A DNA stretch of 64,000 nt from Prostheceraeus crozeri. Its lineage: Eukaryota; Platyhelminthes; Polycladida; Euryleptidae. The stretch spans positions 1 through 64,000 of the forward strand of contig CAJQUW010012947.1 in the NCBI GenBank assembly GCA_907163375.1, in the 5' to 3' direction. This document shows positions 1 through 7,747 of this stretch, in pieces; the first letter of the stretch is position 1; each line of letters starts with the position of its first letter. A program made the translations under genes and the position numbers. The notes under the pieces are model-generated. The model did no database searches, was not told the DNA's origin, and saw only the letters and a program-made list of their open reading frames with translations.

Positions 1-680
1 ATAGATATCGGATGTTTTAAAAATATAAACATGTCAAATTTTCAATTAAAAAGTATAATTTATTAAGACTTCTTTTTGTAGGACATAAAAAACACGTCTG
101 CGTGTGGGATACACTTTTGAAACTTGGGGATGTAAGTTTGGCACATTTTTCGCAATGGAACTGGCGTATGGCACAGATACACCGCAACGATGGAGTTTTG
201 CGGAACAAAAGCTGGTTGAGCCGTCATATGCAAAAATCCATGAGGATGTCTGACACTTCTAGAATGGATGTGCCGATATCGCTTCTGCTAGAGAGATTCG
301 GAAGTGGATTCGGAATTGTAACAAATCCAATGGCGTTCGTATGAGTTTCGAACACAATCGCTGAAGTAGCATGCATTGACTACGGCAAATCCCTCAAATG
401 CAAAAATATTGGGTAATACCATTTTTTTGCCGCGATCGAAATGCGGTATATCGACGTCTTGATATTCTGATCAACCGCGCCATCGTCTTGTATATACATT
501 TAATAGATTCGGGACAAGATATCTCTTCCACGCGGTTCCTTTGAAAGAATGGGCGCTGTCCAATGGGATCTTACTGCGGCAGTGATGCACCGTGCACGAC
601 TTGTTGGTTTAATAGTAAGATGAAACCTGAACCACTTGTCAAATGTGACTGAAATTTATGATTAGAAATGTTTGTCCCAA
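1..680. other. No gene recognised
   Basis: AT-rich sequence with short open frames on both strands. The largest plus frame starts at 102 and runs 80 codons, but it has no recognisable motif. A pyrimidine tract ending in TTTTTGTAG near 73-82 could be a splice acceptor by chance. I see no supported feature here. Confidence 0.3.
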
Positions 681-689
681 ATTATATTT

Positions 690-1775
690 GATTTACAAAA
701 AGCAGATACCGAATCGAAATTCTCTTTCTTGCCATCTTATTCATCATGTTGGATGGTGCTTGGAATTTCTTGGACGCGGATCGTTCTGTGCATGATGTTT
801 TATTTTCATAGAGATAAGAAGAAGGAAATGGCAGTAAAAAATAATTGTCCATCGTGCATGAAGTTGGTTTCCATAACCTTTTCTCGGATATTTATCAAAT
901 AGATGACAACGTATGCTGATGGTTCCCACGTCGTGCTTGGTTGTAGGCTTTTCAGTCGTCCAGGGTACGGAGAGCATGATGACGTATAACCTGTTGGCTC
1001 GCGATCACCAGGCCTTGAATCCTGTAAAGAACTGGTTTCCTCTGATAAATTGTTTTGAGAGTGTCGGACCAACATTAAGGGGACAATGCTTCATACACTG
1101 CAATATCTGTTGCAGGGCCGTTTTCAAGAAATTTCGTTTAAATGTTTCAATAGAATATTTATTTAAAGAAATTATCTCAGGGTGGATATTTTTGCATCAT
1201 ATTGTTACAAAAATGCAAACCAGAAAAAACTTTTCAAATTTTTTTTGTGAAATGCTTTCAGAAATACTTTGTTTACAGCCAATCATTTTTTTTGAAAATA
1301 CAATCTTGTCGTGGATAACCAAAACACTGATTATCAATCAAATGCCAAAAGTATCATTGATCTGTGTGAAACTCTCATTGGTATACCCTTTCCGTTTCAA
1401 TGAGAATGGTTCATTAGCTTTGAATCAAAAACAACCTGAAGAAATCCATGGCTCTTTCACATGATTTTAATTCGTTCTGGTTTCTTCTATCATTTCGTGA
1501 TTACTACCTGCGATTGTTACTGTTTTCTTGTCCACTGCACGGATTTTTTTTCATACACTTTGGGTATTCGCATTCGCTTGTCATGGGGATCTTCTGATGT
1601 AACCGTTCTTACTTGTATAAGCTGATTACGATGAAGTGATTGATATTTCTTATCCTCATCCATTTCTTTCGGCAATTTTGAATCATTAGGTGGAAGCACA
1701 ACCACCCTCGAATCTTCTTCGTCATGGATCCAAATACTCGGTCATGTGCTTGTGTGTATTTGTCTGAAACAAAAT
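690..1775 (-). pseudogene. Decayed piggyBac-like transposase remnant
   Basis: Pieces of a piggyBac-family transposase can be read on the minus strand in shifting frames. From upstream to downstream they are: an acidic leader containing VVVLPP followed by DED (about 1700-1600); a piece with FDSKLMNH-like residues (about 1430); a piece reading TGFKAW, then PTTKHDVGT (about 1040-920); and MDNYF followed by a Lys/Thr-rich stretch (about 850-700). GFK.W, KHDVGT and MDN(Y/F)F fall in the order expected for the catalytic core of this family, which inserts at TTAA. Many stops and frameshifts break the reading, so this is a dead copy. I did not find its terminal repeats. The call rests on motif order only; a protein search would decide it. 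Confidence 0.45.
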
Positions 1776-1886
1776 ATAATTTTTTTAACTCTTTATATTA
1801 TTCTTAGTTTTGATTGAATTTACTCTTGAAATTAAGAAGTAGGTTGTCTGCTTATAATTAAACTTAAAAACAGAGTGCTTATACTT

Positions 1887-1958
1887 GTGCAGTAGCGAAT
1901 TGCTTATACGTGATGTTTCTAAGCGTCTAGAGGACGAGGGTTCGAACCCAGTAGCACA
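1887..1958 (+). other. tRNA-like B-box element (SINE or tRNA pseudogene?)
   Basis: A perfect pol III B-box, GGTTCGAACCC, lies at 1939-1949, about 45 nt after a weak A-box-like TAGCGAATTG. The outer ends can form four pairs (GTGC with GCAC). The anticodon and T stems are poor, so this is not a functional tRNA. A tRNA-derived SINE head or a decayed tRNA is possible; a chance match is not excluded. Confidence 0.2.
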
Positions 1959-1959
1959 A

Positions 1960-2505
1960 TTATTTTTAATCTATACGCCAAAAATTGATTAAAACAACTT
2001 AATGATTGTTTTTGGACGGTTTCAGTGCACTATAGATAACAAATTTCACGACAAATTGATCTCTCAGTTGACATAGAATCATGGTCTAATCAAAAAGATA
2101 TGCATATGCGCGAAGTTTTAAAAATTTTCAAACAATACATATTTTTCTTAAAAAATCAGCGGTTTGTATTTTAATATGCTTATGATTGATACATCCACAG
2201 TAATCGCAGTTTTATTCTAATATAGCAATATATTCCGCAAAATGTTGTAGATCAAAAATATTACCTTGTTTCCTCTTCATATTGTTTCAAATATTCTTTG
2301 TACGAAAAGTTGCGTTCCAAATCACTCGAAGTTACGAATAGAAAAAGCGAGAACAACAAATTCATAAAAAGAATGAAAACTTTAAACAATAGCTTATGAA
2401 ATTGATGATTATGCCAAAAAATTGCGATGTAGTGAAATTAGGAACTTATTTGTGAAAACTTCATAGAAATTTTGTTTTAAATTTTAAACATTGCGCATAA
2501 CTGGG
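1960..2505. other. AT-rich spacer
   Basis: No gene, RNA or repeat structure seen between the tRNA-like element and the 206-bp tandem array. Confidence 0.3.
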
Positions 2506-3105
2506 TTAACCATGTAATACATTTTCATTTGGAAATAGTAGCACGCTTAGTCTAACTTGTAAATCTTAAAACATTTCATATGGACGATGATGGTAGATGA
2601 AATAGTGTCAAATAAAATTAAGATAGCTTACACTTCTGATACAGGGATAGCAATCGACTGTGATCCATGTGTAAAGAGCTTGTTAGACTACGGATGGGCT
2701 TAAGTGGATGATTTAACCATGTATACATTTTCATTTGGAAATAGTAACACGCTTAGTCTAACTTGTAAATCTTAAAACATTTCATATGGACGATGATGGT
2801 AGATGAAATAGTGTCAAATAAATTAAGATAGCTTACACTTCTGATACAGGGATAGCAATCGACTGTGATCCATGTGTAAAGAGCTTGTTAGACTACGGAT
2901 GGGCTTAAGTGGATGATTTAACCATGTATACATTTTCATTTTGAAATAGTAGCACGCTTAGTCTAACTTGTAAATCTTAAAACATTTCATATGGACGATG
3001 ATGGTAGATGAAATAGTCTCAAATAAAATTAAGATAGCTTACACTTCTGATACAGGGATAGCAATCGACTGCGATCCATGTGTAAAGAGCCTGTTAGACT
3101 ACGGA
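2506..3105. repeat. 206-bp tandem repeat, about 2.9 copies
   Basis: Three nearly identical units begin at 2506, 2713 and 2918 with TTAACCATGTA. The word ATGGACGATGATGG recurs at 2580, 2786 and 2991, giving a period of 205-206 bp. The third copy ends after GACTACGGA near 3105. Each unit contains GGGATAGCAATCGACTG, which appears once more at about 3948-3964, next to a copy of the 135-bp module. This array and the neighbouring gene cluster therefore share sequence history. Units differ by only a few single-base changes, so the amplification is recent. No protein frame is conserved. Confidence 0.9.
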
Positions 3106-3446
3106 AGAGAGAAGTGTGTTATGTTGCGTGTGGCGCGTGAGTGTCCTCCCATTTCATTCCATTCATCAATTCGTCTCATTGATAGAGACAGGTAGAACTC
3201 ATGGTTCTCATAACGTATGCAATGGAAAGTTTTAGGCAACCTTCGACAGTTGGCTAAATGTCGCCCTGGCGCGAATGCATACTACGTTGAGACAGAGGCA
3301 ATCACTTGCAAACATGACGCAGAGAGGTTTAACAAGATTGACCATTGCCGAATGTCCCTTGCGGTATACATAGCTACGGGTTTCACCGCCGCCCTTTCCA
3401 GGAACGCCCGTCGAAAGGAAGTATTACACCGAACTTCATTTGCAAC

Positions 3447-3583
3447 GTTCAAGTTGACTGATAGCAGATTCAACTTAATGATAGTATTCGCCAGTCCGAA
3501 GACTGCCCAGGGAAAACCGCGAGGAGGTTCTATCATGTCTTGCCCCATGGTGGCCCTTAAGAGAGCCGATGGTTCGTTCTCGG
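3447..3583. repeat. 135-bp module, copy 1
   Basis: First of three direct copies (the others are at 3970 and 4446). It runs from GTTCAAGTTGACTGATAG to GGTTCGTTCTCG. On the minus strand it carries GCCACCATGG, an ideal eukaryotic start context, followed by 33 open codons. On the plus strand a frame is also open throughout. This copy lies immediately after the stop codon of the 84-aa minus-strand gene. I see no TATA-type box or clear gene downstream of it on the minus strand. Confidence 0.85.
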
Positions 3584-3598
3584 GGGGTGTGAATTTGA

Positions 3599-3853
3599 CT
3601 ATTGGCTGTAATAGTCAATGGGTATGACGGTTAGGTTGTCATAGACCCTATACCGCCGAGGTCGTACTGGTGCATCTGGCACCTTTCGGATGCGAGTGGT
3701 ATTTGGAGTCCATACCTCATCCGTCCAAACGATCCTCTTGATCTTCCCCTTCTTCTCATCCTCTTCATCCCACTCGTCGAGGATGACGAACTCGGGAATG
3801 GCGTTGTCTTCATCGATGAAGACGGGAATGTTGTCGGCAGATGTCGCTTCCAT
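3599..3853 (-). CDS. Hypothetical acidic protein, 84 aa
   Basis: I do not recognise this protein. The N-terminal half is very acidic (FIDEDNAIPEF, then LDEWDEEDEKKG); the C-terminal half is basic and proline-rich and ends with IDYYSQ. There is no signal peptide or membrane segment. The start is supported by a TATA box (3894-3901, minus strand) 41 nt upstream and by a purine-rich context before the ATG. The stop falls 16 nt before the next copy of the 135-bp module, as for the 88-aa neighbour. It belongs to a compact same-strand cluster with the 88-aa and 392-aa genes. An exon of a larger spliced gene or a viral-type small gene are both possible. Confidence 0.45.
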   Translation of the reverse strand: MEATSADNIPVFIDEDNAIPEFVILDEWDEEDEKKGKIKRIVWTDEVWTPNTTRIRKVPDAPVRPRRYRVYDNLTVIPIDYYSQ

Positions 3854-3893
3854 CGTGACTTCAAATTGAATGAGAAGCGCTACAATCTTCTCG

Positions 3894-3901
3894 CTTATAT
3901 A
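3894..3901 (-). promoter_or_regulatory. TATA box of the 84-aa gene
   Basis: The minus strand reads CCTATATAAGCG, a consensus TATA box, 41 nt upstream of the 84-aa start. This leaves a leader of about 10-15 nt if transcription starts 25-30 nt downstream. Equivalent boxes precede the 88-aa gene (4418-4425) and the presumed first exon of the 392-aa gene (6485-6492). Confidence 0.5.
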
Positions 3902-3969
3902 GGGTTTTCAACAATGAATTGCTCAACAGCGAATCAGAATGCTTCAGGGATAGCAATCGACTGCATAAT

Positions 3970-4105
3970 GTTCAAGTTGACTGATAGCAGATTCAACTTA
4001 ATGATAGTATTCGCCAGTCCGAAGACTGCCCAGGGCAAACCGCGTGGAGGTTCTATCATGTCTTGCCCCATGGTGGCCCTTAAGAGAGCCGATGGTTCAT
4101 TCTCG
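3970..4105. repeat. 135-bp module, copy 2
   Basis: Direct copy of the module at 3447, differing at three scored sites in the central and distal part. On the minus strand it retains GCCACCATGG. It lies about 70 nt upstream of the TATA box of the 84-aa gene and 15 nt downstream of the stop of the 88-aa gene. The shared word GGGATAGCAATCGACTG lies directly beside it. Confidence 0.85.
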
Positions 4106-4119
4106 AGAGTAACGTCATC

Positions 4120-4386
4120 TTACACCCTACCAATTCTGCTGAGAGAGTCTTTGACTCTCTCTTTGGTAGCACTGTCGACTTCCACGCTAATTGGCACGTG
4201 ACTAAAAAGTGGAATGTAGCGCCATTCCGTTGGATTGACAGCAGTTGCTGTCATCGGATTGCCAATCCAAGCAAGATTATTAAAAACTCTGTCTTGCTCC
4301 TCTAGCCTGGCAAACTCCTCAAATAAATTTCGCGGCCTTAACTGCGGTCCGCGAGGAGAGCTGACTTGACTGTTCGGCGTCTGCAT
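4120..4386 (-). CDS. Hypothetical protein, 88 aa
   Basis: Not recognised. It starts MQTPNSQV, is rich in Arg/Pro early, then reads NLFEEFARLEEQDRVF and NPTEWRYIPLF, and ends with a charged helix-like tail (SATKERVKDSLSRI). No transmembrane segment or signal peptide. A TATA box at 4418-4425 lies 32 nt before the ATG, so the leader would be almost absent or the true start lies further inside. The stop is followed after about 15 nt by module copy 2. The layout (module, TATA, ORF, module) is the same as for the 84-aa gene. Codon use has no visible internal breaks. Coding status is likely but unproven. Confidence 0.45.
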   Translation of the reverse strand: MQTPNSQVSSPRGPQLRPRNLFEEFARLEEQDRVFNNLAWIGNPMTATAVNPTEWRYIPLFSHVPISVEVDSATKERVKDSLSRIGRV

Positions 4387-4417
4387 GATTGAAATGAAAT
4401 GAAATGAGAGGCAGTGG

Positions 4418-4425
4418 TTTATATA
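4418..4425 (-). promoter_or_regulatory. TATA box of the 88-aa gene
   Basis: The minus strand reads GGATATATAAACC, 32 nt upstream of the 88-aa start and just downstream (in transcription sense) of module copy 3. Same box type and position as in the neighbouring gene. Confidence 0.5.
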
Positions 4426-4445
4426 TCCCTCTAACGCGACGCAAT

Positions 4446-4581
4446 GTTCAAGTTGACTGATAGCAGATTCAACTTAATGATAGTATTCGCCAGTCCGAAG
4501 ACTGCCCAGGGCAAACCGCGTGGAGGTTCTATCATGTCTTGCCCCTAGGTGGCCCTTAAGAGAGCCGATGGTTCGTTCTCG
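4446..4581. repeat. 135-bp module, copy 3
   Basis: Third direct copy. It agrees with copy 2 at the variable sites except that the CCATGG core is replaced by CCTAGG. This removes the minus-strand start codon and puts a stop in the open plus frame. It lies between the 392-aa gene and the TATA box of the 88-aa gene. Confidence 0.85.
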
Positions 4582-4618
4582 GGAGTGTCGTGATGGGGTG
4601 GTGAAGGCGGGCAAAGAT

Positions 4619-4679
4619 CTGCAATGAAAATGATATGTATTAGAATAGGATATACTATCTTATTTACTTTTTCACTTAC
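4619..4679 (-). other. 61-nt intron at the 3' end of the 392-aa gene
   Basis: The minus strand reads ACTTG, then GTAAGTG, with the 3' end TTTTCATTGCAG before ATCTTTGCC. Both borders match strong metazoan splice sites, and 61 nt fits the 60-66 nt introns seen elsewhere here. The stop codon of the 392-aa frame lies 4 nt before the donor, so the intron sits in the 3' UTR unless an alternative frame is used. A different frame crosses the junction and stays open for about 20 more codons. Confidence 0.55.
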
Positions 4680-4683
4680 CAAG

Positions 4684-5862
4684 TTAGCCATCCTTTGGCA
4701 GTCTCGCGCGCTTCCGAATCGAGAATTTGTGCAAGTGACCGCGCATTCGTAGGCTGGCATGCAAACATTTTTTCGTTGGATGGCCGTTATAGCATATTAT
4801 ACTTTCGTCGAGGCTTTGATTTACTAATACTTCGCCGGCCAAATGATTATCCCGAATAGGGATGTGAAACTCAAACAAACGATCCTCATTCACACGTTCC
4901 CACTCATCCCTCATGCGCTCCAACTTCTCATACGCCTGCCTCTCATCACCCCGCCGAGCCACAGTCCGCTCCAACTCAACATTCCTCGCTCTCAACACAC
5001 TCATCTCCTTCATCATCTCCTCAAACTTCGCTTCTGCATCTCTCATTCTTCTCTCCGCAGCACTCGCCCTCTTCTCACACTCATCATTCTTCTCTTCCAA
5101 CTCTCGCGTCTTTTTCTTCAAATCAGTCACACTACGCCTCATTCTAATATTTTCCTCCGCTACCTCCTTCGACTTCAGTTCCTTCTTTTTCAACTCATCC
5201 AACTCCTTCACAACTTCATCCTTCACTTTCTTCAAACTCTCATACTTATTAACCAACAAATCATGCGCTATCTGCTGCGAAACATGCCTCTTCTCTTCAT
5301 CCTTCAACCACCTCGCCGACTGCACACGAATCCCACCACTCTTCACTTTTGGGGAAGATGAGCTCTTCGGGGGGTCGGTGATGACAATGTTTGACACCTC
5401 CGACGACGAAGAGCTCAACTTCCTCACACGCTTCCTCACACGCTCCCTATCTAAATCCACATCATCCTCATCATCACTCTCAAGCACTCTCTTTCGCTCA
5501 ATCTCACCCTCCAACGACGCAACCGCTCTCGCCAACTCATCATTCTCAACAACATTCTCAACAACATTCTCAGCCTTACCCTCTCGCTCGATCGCCAACA
5601 TTCGCTCCCTCTCTTCCACAATCAACTGCGTAAATCTCAAATCAGTCACTAAACCACCACTACAGTCAGCATGCACTCTGTAAAAACGCGCCTCATCCTC
5701 ATCACCCTTCAGCACTCTGCACTTCACACACGCAACCCTATTCAAGATAATCATGTGGCCGGTGCCCGCCTTCTTCACATGCGCCTTGGCGTCCGCACTG
5801 CGATTAATTCGCCCACATGAGCACATTTTGATGTGATATTTACGATTCTTATCGTTTGCCAT
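4684..5862 (-). CDS. Hypothetical Cys/His-cluster coiled-coil protein, 392 aa
   Basis: Not recognised as a known family. Residues 14-48 hold a putative metal-binding cluster: C14 and C16 in MCSCG, H28, H36, C45 and C48 in CVKC. An acidic and serine-rich linker follows (DDEDDVDLD, then LSSSSS). A long charged segment from about residue 185 to 330 (repeated KK, EE and RR with Leu/Val spacing) looks like a coiled coil. The tail contains CYNGHPTKKC, which resembles the end of a zinc knuckle, and a basic terminus (SIRKRARLPKDG). The start at 5862 is preferred over the upstream ATG at 5916: its context is GGCATGG, and the upstream part sits behind a likely splice acceptor (ATTATCTTACAG near 5884). 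A nucleic-acid-binding role is only an inference. It is the largest gene of the compact minus-strand cluster. Confidence 0.6.
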   Translation of the reverse strand: MANDKNRKYHIKMCSCGRINRSADAKAHVKKAGTGHMIILNRVACVKCRVLKGDEDEARFYRVHADCSGGLVTDLRFTQLIVEERERMLAIEREGKAENVVENVVENDELARAVASLEGEIERKRVLESDDEDDVDLDRERVRKRVRKLSSSSSEVSNIVITDPPKSSSSPKVKSGGIRVQSARWLKDEEKRHVSQQIAHDLLVNKYESLKKVKDEVVKELDELKKKELKSKEVAEENIRMRRSVTDLKKKTRELEEKNDECEKRASAAERRMRDAEAKFEEMMKEMSVLRARNVELERTVARRGDERQAYEKLERMRDEWERVNEDRLFEFHIPIRDNHLAGEVLVNQSLDESIICYNGHPTKKCLHASLRMRGHLHKFSIRKRARLPKDG

Positions 5863-6484
5863 GCCTGATTTATTGTTAACTGTAAGATAATGAAATTTGT
5901 ATAAGTTTGGAATCATGTAGTACAGTCATATTCCTAAAGTATTACACTTAGTCAGGAATGATAGATTTGAGTGTAGTGAGTGGCACTCGATCCCGTCGAC
6001 AGCCCGAAGGCCTTGTACTGATCACTAGGGAAGTGAGAGATCTTCCCCGATACCCGCTCTTTACAGCTGAAGACATCATTGTCACTGCCCCGAAGTGGTA
6101 ACAGGAACGCCGAGTCAAAGGTAGTGATCAGTAGCTGGGATCTAACCCCTCAAAGCTGCCTTATACTTAGTCAAATTTCAAATCTGATAGCAGATTTGAA
6201 CTCAGGATACTTGAAAACCTTTAGTCTATATGTTAAAACTTTGAAAAAACTGAAAATTAAGAATTTTTAAAAAATTCCGCATTTTACTACTCATACTACT
6301 TTTAAAAAATTTTATCAGTAGTAAAGACACTATCAAACTCTATCATACAAACTTTGAAGTAAGAAGATAGCTTGCCTACTTCAAAAGATAGAGTCCTTTG
6401 AAACACCCGATATCGGGAGCTCAGAGCGACGACCGTCGCTTACCTCGTCTTTCGATGAAGTGATCAGACTTACGTTGTCGGGGG

Positions 6485-6492
6485 TTTATATA
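6485..6492 (-). promoter_or_regulatory. Candidate TATA box for the 392-aa gene
   Basis: The minus strand reads GCATATATAAACCCC, like the boxes of the two small genes. Downstream are two possible 5' splice donors (GTAAGT at 6473-6468, GTAAGC at 6443-6438). They could join a short non-coding first exon to the acceptor near 5884, upstream of the 392-aa start. The link is inferred. Confidence 0.35.
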
Positions 6493-6668
6493 TGCTCGGA
6501 AGAAAAATTAAAATGGCTCTATCTCCGAAAGTATTCATCGTAGCGACATGCGGTTTGTTGCAAACGATTCGTCTCATCATTCTCTATCATATGACACCTG
6601 AACCATTCTCATATAACCGCGGGAAGTTGGTCCGTCAGCACATGTCCATGTAACATGCCACAAGTGAA

Positions 6669-6903
6669 AAAATTCCTAAGTGTGAGAGCTCCAGTGTGGT
6701 GAAAATTTTGAAAAATTTAAAACTTCCGAATTTCGACCTGGGACCTTTACCAAAACATTTTTCATCAAATTTCACTGACCCCCCCTCGTTCAGAGAAATT
6801 TGATGAAAAATGTTTTGGTGAAGGTCCCAGGTCGAAATTCCACACTTTGGAAAATTTTCAAAATTTTACCCATACAAAGCCACTCTGACACTTAGGATTT
6901 TTT
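6669..6903. repeat. Inverted repeat (~110-bp arms)
   Basis: Positions 6669-6782 are an imperfect reverse complement of 6793-6903; both hold TTTCGACCTGGGACC and CATTTTTCATCAAATTTC or their complements. The loop is a short C-rich stretch. The right arm is also the first part of the ~300-bp tandem array, so one unit was inverted at the array edge. Confidence 0.75.
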
Positions 6904-7511
6904 CAGGTGAGCGAGCTCCGACCTAAAATCTTGTAACCGCTCTAACTTTTGAACGAAGACGTAAGATTCGATTGACTCGCAACAAAAAATGTCGTCGAGC
7001 AGTTTTTTCTCCTCTTTCGAATGCAACTCGAACGAACAAAATCCGTTCACTAGAACCAAAGTTAGAAGATTGCTGTCGGGGGGGGGGGAGGTCAGTGAAA
7101 TTTGATGAAAAATGTTTTGGTGACGGTCCCAGGTCGAAATTCCACACTTTGGAAAATTTTCAAAATTTTACCCATACAAAGCCACCCTGACACTTAGGAT
7201 TTTTTCAGGTGAGCGAGCTCCGACCTAAAATCTTGTAACCGCTCTAACTTTTGAACGGCTGGTCCGATTGACTCGCAACAAAAAATGTCGTCGAGCAGTT
7301 TTTTCTCCTCTTTCGAATGCAACTCGAACGAACAAAATCCGTTCACTAGAACCAAAGTTAGAAGATTGCTGTCGGGGGGGGGGAGGTCAGTGAAATTTGA
7401 TGAAAAATGTTTTGGTGACGGTCCCAGGTCGAAATTCCACACTGTGGAAAATTTTCAAAATTTTACCCATACAAAGCCACTCTGACACTTAGGATTTTTT
7501 CAGGTGAGCTA
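6795..7511. repeat. ~300-bp tandem repeat, about 2.4 copies, with poly-G runs
   Basis: GAAATTTGATGAAAAATG recurs at 6795, 7097 and 7392 (periods 302 and 295 bp). Each unit holds the AGGTCGAAATTCCACACT block, an AACTTTTGAACG block and, at the join, a run of 9-10 G followed by AGGTCAGTG. Short frames in this region repeat because the DNA repeats and show no sign of coding. The units differ at the AACG(AAGACGTAAGATTCG/GCTGGTCC)GATTG site. Confidence 0.85.
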
Positions 7512-7715
7512 CGACAGTCCACCCTCCCAACCTGGCCGGCACACCACGCCAACCTGGCCGGCACACCACGCCAACCTAGACACCACATCACCGCGCGCTA
7601 TACGACGGTCGGCCAGAGGGGGGGGACGTCAGACCCGAAGCATCACGGCGGCCGACCACGACACTCTGCCGGTCCAGAGGGGGGGGACGTCAGCGACGGC
7701 GGCCATCTTGCGCTA
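7512..7715. repeat. GC-rich island with short direct repeats
   Basis: This locally GC-rich stretch holds CCTGGCCGGCACACCACG in tandem (about 7530-7580) and two copies of CCAGAGGGGGGGGACGTCAG (about 7612 and 7673). No gene is recognised. The sharp change in composition from its AT-rich surroundings marks it as inserted or specially constrained. Confidence 0.5.
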
Positions 7716-7747
7716 TCCAGAAGTGGAGTTTTACTTACTACTTACAC

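Noticed and set aside
1887..1958. Functional tRNA gene
   Set aside because: A- and B-box spacing fits, but the anticodon and T stems do not pair properly.
3282..3548. 88-codon minus frame starting at the ideal start context of module copy 1
   Set aside because: Beyond the module it runs into sequence not shared by the other copies, and it has no TATA box or recognisable motif; kept as a finding about the module, not as a gene.
4843..5683. Long plus-strand open frames (172 and 256 codons)
   Set aside because: Antisense of the coiled-coil gene; Ser/Leu/His/Pro-rich composition is what the complement of Lys/Glu/Arg codons gives.
6972..7485. Plus and minus frames repeated in the 300-bp array
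   Set aside because: They recur only because the DNA repeats and break at unit differences; no coding signature.
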